A stretch of DNA of 64,000 nt from Henricia sp. BOLD:AAB3569 (taxonomy: Eukaryota; Echinodermata; Asteroidea; Spinulosida; Echinasteridae): positions 3,906,001-3,970,000 of the forward strand of contig JBBELK010000009.1 of the NCBI GenBank assembly GCA_037783545.1. Direction: 5' to 3'. The translations under genes were made by a program, and so were the position numbers. Each line of letters starts with the position of its first letter. The first letter of the stretch is position 1. A model generated the notes under the pieces. That model was not told the DNA's origin and did no database searches. It saw only the letters and a list, made by a program, of their open reading frames with translations. This document shows positions 27,601 through 39,600 of this stretch, piece after piece.

Positions 27601-30600
27601 TGTATGGCAAGACATTTAGTTAAAAGTTGCCATGATGGACTCGGAGCTTCCAGATTTGTATCTTCCGATGCGAAGGGGGGAGTGCAATGCACTCGGTTTG
27701 TATGTACGTGGGGGTGGGGAGAGGTCATGAATGTGCCATTAGTGTAGGGGCGAATCTGTCGATCTGAATCAGTGATTTGCACGACTTGCCATGGGGGAGG
27801 TGTTAAGTTTTATACCCTTCCAGAAGGTTCATGTGTGAGGCAGAGTTCTAGCTGTCAGTTGCCATTGAAGCTAAGTGACTAATGTTTTGACAAAGTTGTC
27901 TACCTGCACACTTTTGTAAACAAAATTGCCACATTATATGATGCTGAAAAAAATGTGCATGTGGGCAGATGTGGGCAATTCCATGATCAGGTGGACATTT
28001 CCACAATATTTGCAATTATATATTTGCTTATAAACTGACTTTAAATGATAGCAACATGTGCGACAACAGATTTTGCAAAAACATGTTTGGTGTCGACTTG
28101 TTGTGGAAAATATAATGCAAATATATTTGTGTGGGAAATGTCATAAATTTTGGGGGCATTGGAGAGCTGTAACGTGACTAACTGTAACGTTACTAACCAT
28201 GATTTGTCAATAGTTCTTGAAAATGGTGAGAGTAGGTGTGACTTGGCATTTACAAAAACACACGCCAGTAAACAAGCAATCAAAGAAATATAATGGTTTG
28301 TTTCAGTTGTGTCCCATTTGAGAAAACGTTTTGCATTTTTTCCCCATGTCCTTTTTTTCGCAACGTTACTAACCTCTTTATTACAATTCACAAAATGGAG
28401 CTAAATGATTTTAGTTATTACTGTCCAGTAGATGTTGGATAGATGCTTTGATGGTACCAAAATGGAGCACTGACAGGCTTGCGTGTTGATATAAAAGAGG
28501 ATAGAACTACATGTAAATTGCTAAATATGTAACGTTTTACTAACCATGGAATTGCCCATTTGGTTAAATGAGTTGTTCAGATTTTTCTAGAAAATGAATT
28601 TCATTCTAACCTAACAATCATATAAAATACCTCCCCAAAATACTATCAATGGGAAGAAAACAGGAAATTTGCAGTCTCCAATTTGGATGTCGAAGCAAAA
28701 TGGTTGGTGTAATCACTGCACTGCTTTATGAATGTGATTTCTTTTTTAGGAATAATGACCCAGGGATCGCCAGGGTGAATTAATTAAATAGAAATGTGTA
28801 CAAATGCCCTTGAGTATGAGAAATGCACAGTGAAAAACAACTTGGCTCCACCAGGATTCGAACCGCGGACCTTTTGCTGAACGCGCAGACGTCCTACCAA
28901 TTGAAATATGAAGCCAAGTGGTGGTCTTGAAACACAGTATTGCAGTTGTTCCTTACTCCTGGACATTTGTCTACATCGAAATTAATTTTTTTTATTTTTT
29001 ACATGGTTTCAAGCTTTTTAAAGCTTGCGCCACCTAATTAACATTTGTAGGGCAAAAATGGTCCTGAAACTGGTATTTCAATAAGACGTTTTCTGAAACC
29101 TTGACAAAAAATAACATCATATTTTTATACACCTGAAAGTGGAAGTACATGTGCAGATTAATACCAAGAAAATGGTTTGAATATTGAACAGGGTTTTGTT
29201 CTGTGTTGTTAAAGGAATTTCACTTTCAAATAGTCTTAAAAACATCACTGTCTATGACATGTACCACCTATCTAACCAATTTATTTGGGCCAAAAGCCTC
29301 GAGCTTTAATTTGTGCATACAGTACATGTACATAGAAGCAAAACTTCATTTCTGTCAAGCCCTAAACATATGTGACCCACTCTGGAAAAAGGTAGTTTAA
29401 GTCGCACACAGGCTAGGTCAAGTTTTTGCGACCATAAGATGAAATCTGTGGCAGATCCATGCTCATTGAAATACAAAAACACAATGGAAATTCCAGGCGG
29501 AACATGGACATTCCATAGATATTGGGGAAAAATCAGAGTTGAATTTGGTGCAGTTCTGCAGTAAGAAACTTTCATGCGACTGGACACAAAACTAACTCGC
29601 AAGACCATGTGACTTTTCGGAACCAGAATCTGGTTCCGAAAAGTCACGTAACCTCTGTTTTTTGAAAATTGCTCAAAAATGGCAAAATTACGTGGTTTCT
29701 TTTCAGGATATGTTCAGTTTATTTCGGAAGGGCATTCAGAATCTTGTATGGGTCAATTTTGAGCCCAAAATAGCCCAACGAAGCCGGTGTGTACCTTTAA
29801 TGAGAGTGGATCTGCCAACTTTCCACACATGCACACGTACATACTGTACATGTATTCACTCCAACGGTCAAATCAATTTTGTGAAAGAACACAATCATTC
29901 AGATTCTGAGGATATCATCCAGGGATTTGGGAATTGCTGGAGGAGCTAAACTCGGCGAACACTGCATGAAAGCTTTATCTGATCAAATTGATAACGAGAT
30001 GGGGATGAAAGCTTTTACAAATTGGGGTCCTCAGAGGCTTAAATTCAATTTTGTATCTTCTTTCAAAGCCATCGTTTCAAAACCAGCAATATGTTAGGTG
30101 CTGAATATGGAAGTAGAAAGCCGATGTATCATTTGCGAGATGAAACTTTTTACGGACTCCTGGATTAAGGGCATAACATATCTAAAGAAGAATGTTGGTA
30201 AACTAGCCTGTAGAAATTTTAGCTACATAAATGCACCGATGCATCAGCAGGGGTCGATTTGGGAAACAAATTCTGCATGAACAAATGTGGATTATTGTGC
30301 ATGCACAGGTGAAATTTTACATGCACAGAGGTAGTAGTACATCCACTGGTGCATGTAAATATGCTCAAACAGAAAACCTTTAAAATCCATACATGGTATT
30401 TGTGTTAACCATAGGTCACTTTCATAGGGGGTCCAAAGGTTACGGGTCACTATTGCTTGTCCTCCAGGTCGGGAGAGAACAACAGAGCCACATGCTTTTC
30501 TGCTAGCAGCCACAGTGCGTTTCCCCACGTGGCTCTAATTGTTTTCTCCCGATCTGTAGGACAAGCAATAGTGACCCGTGACCTTTTGACCCCCTGTGAA

Positions 30601-33600
30601 AGGGCCCTATAGAGAGAAAATGAATGACTTTCGTAGAAAACTCGGTCGGCTTTAAAGCTTGATAGAGATCATCTGTCTTGAACTGTTAGCTGGCACATCA
30701 TGTGGCACAACAGAAACCACAAATCCAGGGTAGTGAAACTTGAGGACTTCGTGATATTACAAAAACATCTGCCTATAAATAATGTCTTACATCGAGTACA
30801 AATGAGCTGGCTAATGTGTCTGGCCTGGCTAATACTACATGTATCTGGTTGTCATCACCCATACAGTCCATGTACCTGGTTGTCATCACCCATACAGTCC
30901 ATGTACTTGTATGTATGTATGTTAACACAAAAGGAAACTAGTTCAAAGAAAAAAAATCTACCGTATCTGTCTTTAATTCATTTAATCTGGCTCACCTTTC
31001 TCATGTTCGCTCATGTCGGGTCTACTGCCAGTCTTTGGAACTGCCCTGAAACTGAACGGCATCTCTCCTGGTTTCAACGAACGACCATTCTGTTGGAGAA
31101 ATAAAAATAAAATGTTTGAATATGTTTTTCAATATGAACCGAATGTTTCAATAAACTCCCAAACTACATGTAGACCTATCATTTACACATTGGCTGCCTG
31201 TTATTCAACTTGTTTTGCCAGGTTTACAATTTCCTGCCCCATTCCTCAACCCACGCCATTTTCCCTCTCGAATAACTGCCCTCTAGTAAGTTGCTCCGCA
31301 GACTTCAACCCTTGACTTCTTTCAGCCAATCAAATCCATCAATCTCCTTGCTTGTCAAATAATCTTCATATTACACACTTAGTACCTTTTCTCCCCCCCC
31401 CCCCCCCACCCCCCGCAGTTCCCTTCAGTTTTTTCTTATTCTTTAAAGTAGCCAAAGGGTGAAAAAACTTGTGTATTTTTTCGCATTTTCAATGATAAAA
31501 GGGTGCATTTGAGAAACAACATATTTTTCAAATAAATTGCCTTGCTTTTAATGCAAGTCGCCCAGTACAAGGCCCACAGGCCACTCAAGGTAGGGGCTAC
31601 CGAAGTCAATTACAACTCTTTCACTACGGCGTGCCGCTCACAGCGGCTCGAGAAATGTCTACTTCCAGCCAGAAAGCCGCTGTTAGCAACTCGCCTTTAC
31701 ACAAAAACAAAACACACAAATTCCGCAGTGAAAGAGTTAACCAGGCTCTATATACCAGTGGCTGGGGCTGGGAGGGGTACAGTATGTAAATACCGTAGTC
31801 CGCATCGAGACAACCAAGTTGCCTCTGCCCCTATTATCCTATCGCAAAATAAAAGAAATTTAAGTTGCACCAAAGAGATAACTTAAGTCAAACAAATAGG
31901 GTGGCAACATACATAAATTCTAAAACCTCCATAAATCTTGTGACAAAAATGTCACAAAGTGTCTGTCTATAGGCATGTTCCCATTGGACTTTCTTTTCCG
32001 CTGCCTCGCGGGAAGTTACCGCGACCTTCGGTAACATTCTTTCGTGTAATCTTCCCATGCGTTCCCATTTGCAATTGCTTTCAGTGCCCATGCGGAAAGC
32101 TACCGCGACCTTGCAGTAAACTTTTGCCGTGCAGGCCCATAGTTTACTGCAGGATCGTGTTCATTTTACAGGGCGAAACTGTTCCCATTGGACTTTTCGA
32201 TGGCCCTGTAAAACTCCCGCGGCTGAGCGGAAAGTTTCCGCGGACTCTTTTACCCTGTAAGTTTTACATCGTGGTCGCGGTAGCTTTACAGGGACGCTAA
32301 TTCTCCGTGCGTCCCCATTGGACTAAATTTTGTTACTCTCCCACACAACCACGGGAGTTTTACCAAAATTAGTCCAATGGGAACACCACTTTTGTTAAAT
32401 ACGTTACGTGGGAAATTTGTGCAGGGAGATTTCAGACAGGCATGTTGCCACACTATTTGCTGCCCCTTTTAGGTTTTAAGTTATCTCCTTAGAACATCCA
32501 AAAGTTATTTCTTTTATTGTGAGACAAGGTACCGTATTTGCATGAAAATATGGTATTGTTTGACATATTGTTGACATTTTCGCGAAGAAAACATTTTTGG
32601 CTCTGATTACTACCTGAAATGTTTCCTTTGTGAAAACACTGACGATATGTACGCCTTTACTCTGGCACCAGACACTCTCTTCATAAACACTCTCTTCATG
32701 TCTGCTTAATGGATTGGAAATATGGCGTCATAAAGCCGTTAACAAGCCCGACCAAAAAAAACGGTATTCGGTTAAATTGTCCGATTATATGAAATGCCAG
32801 GATTACGTTCATTGTAGGTGGAACTACTTCTAAAATCTCCAGATGACAGTTTTCCCGAGGGAAGGCTGAAGATAGAACCGAGAATAACCACTGCATCCAT
32901 TAAGAAGGAAATTGAGCTTAACAAAGAGCACTCCTCATGCATTTTATGAGTCTGTTTGCCGTAAGAGTCTGTTCCAGCCCATAACAAATGCGCATTAAAC
33001 GAGTCGCATTTACAATGCTTCATACATGTACATGAGTTATCAGGTGCCATTGCGATTTATACAGTAAAGGTCAGATAAGTCGGATTCAACTGGGTCGACC
33101 GATTTTGTCTGACTAATATGCAAAAATCCAACTTCGGCAAAGAATTAGTTTTTGCGCCAATAAAGCTGTTGGTCTCCAACCTACTGTATAGGCATACCGG
33201 TACGTGTAAAACAGTAGAGAGCCCTCAAAGCATGAAATGATGTTGCTGTGTTTCTACCATTCAAAACAGCATTGTATTTTTCCACTGCATGTACAAGTTC
33301 TTACAGGAGCAAAAATTAAAGTACGTCTCACCAATTAAAAATACATACATGTAGGTACACGTAACAGTGTGCCTACCCACTTATCGGTTCATGCCCAGAT
33401 TGCAGTGCACACACCAGCTACATGTACTTGCATGAGGCTATTTTTATGCAGATGTTAACTTTAAAAAAACACTTTCTGTTGTTGAAAAAGTGTGCTAGCG
33501 CACACGGAGGTCCTCGTGGAAATTGGTGTTCCAAATGCACATAGAAGGCTATAAAAAATGGTTTTCAATACAAAAATTCAGAAAATTACTGAAAGCCTCG

Positions 33601-36600
33601 TGGAGGTCGGAATGAACAAATACATACGGTACAGTGAATCAATTTTGACTTAACATGTAAAGGAGATCAAATGCACAGGATTTAATCAAATGTTCTAGGC
33701 TGATTTATCCGAGGTAAGCAAAATTCCTACTTAGCGATGATTTTTGATAAGAAAAACCTACGAAATCAAACGTTCAAAGCGATTTTGTCCAAGATAAGTG
33801 AGTCCAACTAACATACATTATGCATCTTAGGTTTACTACATGTATGTGCCGTGACTGTCAAAAATGTGTACATGTACATGCACAAGTGCATGCATTTGCA
33901 AAGTTCATACGTGACTGTAGATTGTACTTTAGTACTTCCAGATCTCAATCTTAGAATCCCGGACTTGAACATGTTGAAAGGTCAACCCACTAGATGCAAT
34001 CACATCTGTGTGTTTTCCCTATAATCCCAAATCAAAATTGCCTCCCACTTTATACTGAAATCAAACAGATAGGCCATCCTGAAGCTTAATTTTATTTTTC
34101 TCCAACAGGTACAGCTGTTATCTTTCATGCTTTATGTCACACAACAGCATTGTTATTTTAAGGATGGAAAAGAAGGCAAGGTAACATTTGAAGGAAGGTG
34201 ACAAAGTGAGCAACTTCGGTCAAGCTCTTATAATGTGACTATGGCGATGACAATCAGATAATTTAGCACTGCAAATTGAGGGAATGGTGTAGAAACTCCA
34301 AAGGCCCATCTACACGAGCCAACATTTTGTTGGCCAACAAGGACGAACATTTTTCTGACGATGTCGGCCGACCGAAAGTTGGATGGTGTGGACGCCACTC
34401 CAGGCAATGTCCAACATCGCCCGACAAGTTGGGCCATGTAGCTGTCACCCAAATCTGTTGGAACTTGTTGGATGTAATGAACCAATGGAAGAGCAAAACA
34501 CCTGTCACATGAAAGCAGCAGCCAATCACAGTTGAGATATTTCGGATCATGTTATGTGGACGAGTGCTTCAATGCAATGCCCAACAAATTCCAACTTTGT
34601 TGGCTTACAAATGTTGGCTCGTGTAGACAGGCCTTAAGCCCAGCACGAACGAGAGCCAAAAACACGAAACGCGAAACAAAAACGTTTTTTTCGTGACTGA
34701 CATTCGTCTGCGTTACCCCCCCAAAAAAAACGCTGTTTCGGTCTACCGTCTGCGGTACTTGTTTCGATACTGGAGAAACCGATGACCAATCATTAATCGT
34801 ATTCCTGATCACGTGGTATTAAGATATCATGTGACTGTACTGCTCTATTGTCGCCGCTGGCGGCGCTGTATCTGTTTCGGTGGCATTTTTGTTTCGTTGT
34901 GTGGCATTTCTGTTTTCCGTTTGCGGGATGGATACACTGAAACGCGAAACGGGGAGTAAACGATTTTGTTTCAAGTTTCATGCCTCCCGTTTGCACCAGG
35001 CTTTATGTCATGACACTCACCTCCGGTTTGTCAATGAATGAAGGTGGTATACATCCTCCACTAGTGTTGTAATGGTAGGCACAGTACGCTTCAATAAGCT
35101 CATTCCTGCACTTAGTCTCCGGTACTCTGAAAATTTGACAACAAACAAAAAAACACAAAAGATCAATGACAAACTTGCACAAAACCATAAATGTCTCACT
35201 TGGTTTTTAATGTTGCGTTCGTTTGTTTGCCAAATTTCGCTTCCATGCAACACCGAGAGAAAAATTGGGTCCAGAGGGAAAACCTGAGGGAATATACCAA
35301 CTGTGCCTTATACATGTAGCTCAGCTGGTAGAGCGTCTGCCTGGTCAGTCAGAGGTCTCGAGTTCGAATCCCAATAAGGCCCTTACAATTGTTCTGGGTT
35401 ATAACAAGGACAGACATAAGGGAAATGTGTACCGCAAATGCAATTCATTCATGCACAAAAAACCCTTTGGATTTTCTAGTTTTTTTAAAAAGTATTACTG
35501 CATCTATGTGGCTGAAATTTCTACAAGGTATTTTTCTTGACCTATGCTTCAATTACCAGTGGAAATCATGTTGTTTTTAACAGTTTACCAAACAAGTATA
35601 CTACCTTTAAAAACCTTGCGGGCAAAATTTCCCTACATAATCCTCGAGGGAAAGTATACTGTAGATGAGAAGTCCATATAAATGTAAATTTGTTAAAGAC
35701 TTTTCAAAGAGTCTAAAAGGCTTAACTCCCCTACCAGTGAACAAATTAAGTCTTTTACTTGTGCCATACGACATTTGTAAAGCGCATGTAATTCAAATTC
35801 ACACCCCCAAAGTCAATGCAAATTTCTCTAGAATCTGCAAGTTTGAGAAGGCTTGTTGATCGAAGAAGTGTTCTTGATGAAAATGTAAAAGGTGTTTTTG
35901 TGGAGTCAATTTTGATGTCGCGTTTGGTAAGGCAGTTTCTGTAATGGATTTTTACACAAAGTTACAGACAGGATAAGACTGTTAAGAAGCTGTTACAACA
36001 TGTCTTACTGGCATACTCAAATATTCAACTTTCGGTCGGCCGACATCGTCAGAAAATATTCAAAAAACACCACGTAGAGAAATTTCAAATTGTCATAGAA
36101 AATTAGGGTCTTCGTGCTTTCTTTTGTGAAAACAAAATTACAAATGAATAGAGCTAATTTTAAATTTGTCAATTATGCAAGTACTTTTACTGTCAGATGC
36201 TTTTCTTTCTGAAATGAATATTGACTAGTATGGGCTGGAATGAGCCAGTTTTTGAGGAATTTGAGATGTCTCTACGGTAAAGGGGGCATTTTGGCAACAC
36301 AGAAAATACCTTTGTCTGGTCTCAAAATAAAAGAAATAAGTTCAAGTTGTTCTGAAGAGATTAGGCCCAAAAAGGGTTACAAATAGTGTGACAACATGCC
36401 TTTCTAAAAAAACCTGTGTACAAATTTCCAATATACACTTGTAACCGAGACGGCCTAAAATGTAACACAAGTGTCCATCCCGGTTACGAGTGTATTATTG
36501 GAAATTTGTACACAGGTTTTTTTAGAAAGGCATATGTTGTCTAAGCTTGTGCTGGTAGACAATAGTATCGAATATCGCGGTATTTAATTAAAACAAATAT

Positions 36601-39600
36601 CGAATATCGCGGTTTTTGGAATACCAAGATATCGTGAATAAATGGTACCGAAATATTCACCGTGATATTTGCAGGCAAAACATGACTTTGTCATATTTCA
36701 TCGCCTGCAATAACTTGTAAATTGGTCCTACCTGTGCCTGAGAGAGTCACAGCATACATGTAGCTTTATGTATTGTGGAAAACTAATGCCAAAATCATGG
36801 ACACACGGCCGCTAAGCCATTGCACGCAGTTACATGTACCGGTAGGCCTACAGGTTTGACTTTATTTACTTTTCCTTCCATATACATTGTTCTGCATTGT
36901 CTTTATACACCATAAATAATGTCCAATTGTCTACTACAAGGGATTAGGAAATGTCCACGGCCCGGTGATGCTTTTTCGGCAGTGATGTGCCTTCTCACGG
37001 GGCGGCTTATATTATGGTATTTTTGTTCAATTAATGATATTATCGAATACCGCGATATTTTTAAGACGATATACCGCAGTGATAAATTTTAATACCGGCA
37101 CAAGCTTAATGTTGTCACACTATTTGTAACCCTTTTTGGGCCTAAGTTATCTCTTCAGAACAATGTAAACTTATTTCTTTTATTTTGAGACTAGACAAAG
37201 GTACATGTATTTCCTCGAAAATATGGTCTGTGTTGCCAAAATGCCCCCTTTATTGTGGTACAACATATGCTAGGCCTATATGTGACAAAAACGTCATAAA
37301 CAAACCCACATACATGTTACATGTATGTAACTGCTTTCTAGTTCTGCTTTAATTTTAAGGAAGTTACATGTAAGCTTCTGCCCCCTTGAAGGTTGAGGCC
37401 TTGCCCAGTGAATGCTTGATTGCTTCCATCCTGTAGACACAGCAGAAGTAGCCATAAACCCCATTCTTGTTGTGGGGGGAGGGGGCAGGGGGCGGTGTAG
37501 CAATAGGGCGTGGCCAACATTGGAAGGAAATCAATTTCATCAGTCAGGGGAGGTGCATGTGCAGTAAAGTTTAAGTTATTTTCAAATCTTGTCACATTGT
37601 TTGCAGATAGTGTGAGCTATGTGCATTAGAACACTTTTTAGTGCATACCACGTTGTGCAAATAATTCCTTTAATTCAAATAAGACAAATTTTCCTTTAAA
37701 AAAAAAAAAACCACTTAAAAAAACAATTTAAACAAATTAATGCCAAAAACAAATTGCCTTTTATCTTGGATAAAAACAAATTCCTAATTGTCCCTATCAG
37801 TCCCCACAATTGTTTGTTTTGGCTCTGAGATGTTTATCATCATTTACAAAGACACGAACTAACACTAATGGCATTTTTCACCCAACGCCGCGATGTATTT
37901 CCGCTGCGCATAGATCAAAACCCGATAATACCAGCTGTCCTTCCGCAAAGAGGGACGGAATTTAATGGGAGTGATGATGTGGCCGAGCACAACGGGTTGT
38001 TTGTCACAGTCAATTTACCGATGGAGTTATTTGTTCGCCGAGGTGGGGCTCATCTCCGTGAGTGCGCGACTTCCTACGCTGGAGGGTATTTCGGGAGTGC
38101 GTGGGGGCGGTGTCAGACAGCTGGCCAGTCAAGGGAACGCGCTACAGGTGACACCTATTTAGGAATGATTTATCACCGCGCTGCAAAGCTGCAGACCGGC
38201 ATCACTTTATCTCTTGATTAATATGTCTTTTTTACCTGATAAATGTGGGTGGGTGTTCATTAATTATTGAGGCCTGCAACCTGTGCTAATGCGGTGTTAG
38301 ATAAGCGTGTTAAAATCGATTAGAGCCATGGGAAAAGGCAAAATGCAAAATAAATAAAATTATATTTTTTGACATTCAAATTTTAATTAATGAGTTGAAT
38401 TTAATCAAATAATGAGGAATGCATCCATGGTTTTTCATTCTTTCATGAATTCTACATCTAAAGGCCTGTCCGCATTGGACTTTTCTTGGTCAAACTTACC
38501 GAGACGATGGGTACTTTTCCCATTTTTAATCCAGTGCGGACAGCCTACCGTAGGAAATTTCTCTCTCAATAACTATGAAAAATGAAAAATGTGGAAAACA
38601 TACCTTCCAATTGTCGTCCATAAGTAGTTGGCCATCTCAATCTGTGGAGGTGGCTCTAAGGTGCACCAACCACCATACCTGAAAGGACAAAAATAAAAAT
38701 AACTTAATTAAAAACTTTATAAAAATGTAACATTAATGGAAATTTATTCATATGTTCAAATTTGTTGCATTGAATATGGTATAGTTCTCTGCAGTTCATG
38801 TTTTCATTGGAAAATCTCTAACCAATTATGAGATTCCTGTTTTACCTACTTGGACACCATGTTTAAAGGAAGGGGCTCGTCAGCAATGCGGGCTCCAAAT
38901 TTGTGCCACAAAATACGCAGCTCTGTGTACATGTAGCAAAGGCACGGAGCGGCGTATTTCGTGGCACGAATTTGGCACGCGCGCATTGCTGATGAGCCTG
39001 TGCCTTTAACATGGTGTATGGACCTTTCTAGAATCTGCACCAAACCGGTTTTCAAATGGCACTTTAACTTTAAACCACCTTGCTGACAAGCCTGTGCCTT
39101 TAACACTATCAAGACATTTGACTGGGTCTGTAGTTTAGTACATGTAAACCAAAACACTCGACTTCTACTGTAGTGGGATTTTTTCCTGAAATGAACATCG
39201 ACTTAAATAGATACATGTAGGCTGGAATAAGACAGTTATTCTGAGATATTGGGTCTTTCTATAAATTAGGGGTCCAAAAGTGTGACATTTAGTGTCCCCC
39301 GTTACACCTGATATGTGTTATTTTTCGTACAAAAATCATTAAAATGGCTTTGAAACCATTTTTTATGAATTGTACTTTATGTACTCACTCTTTGAGATGG
39401 AAAGTATTTAAAGAATGTGTCATGAATTTACAAAAACGAGATGTAAAATGTAATGGGGGACACCAACATTGGACCCCTAATTTATAGAAAGACCCTATTG
39501 TACATGTATATGATGTACATCACAAAGTACATAGTATGTTAATATACATGTGTATGTACATGTACCTCATGCATAGATTCCTCTCATCTGATTGGTTAAA

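Larger units (their letters stand above)
36273..37260. mobile_element. About 990-bp inverted-repeat element carrying two nested fold-backs
   Basis: TAAAGGGGGCATTTTGGCAA to GTTACAAATAGTGTGACAAC on the left recurs inverted at 37108-37255 (GTTGTCACACTATTTGTAAC to TTGCCAAAATGCCCCCTTTA). Arms are about 135 bp, shared with 31838-32535. Confidence 0.9.

Noticed and set aside
28848..28918. tRNA gene on the minus strand
   Set aside because: B-box and acceptor stem are present, but D- and T-stems do not pair.
30700..31104. 134-codon plus-strand ORF
   Set aside because: It covers a 31-bp direct repeat and the antisense of exon 4; composition is not protein-like.
35303..35382. Working tRNA gene
   Set aside because: The acceptor stem is perfect, but an extra ACATG and a poor anticodon stem, plus the SINE linker in front, fit a SINE head better.
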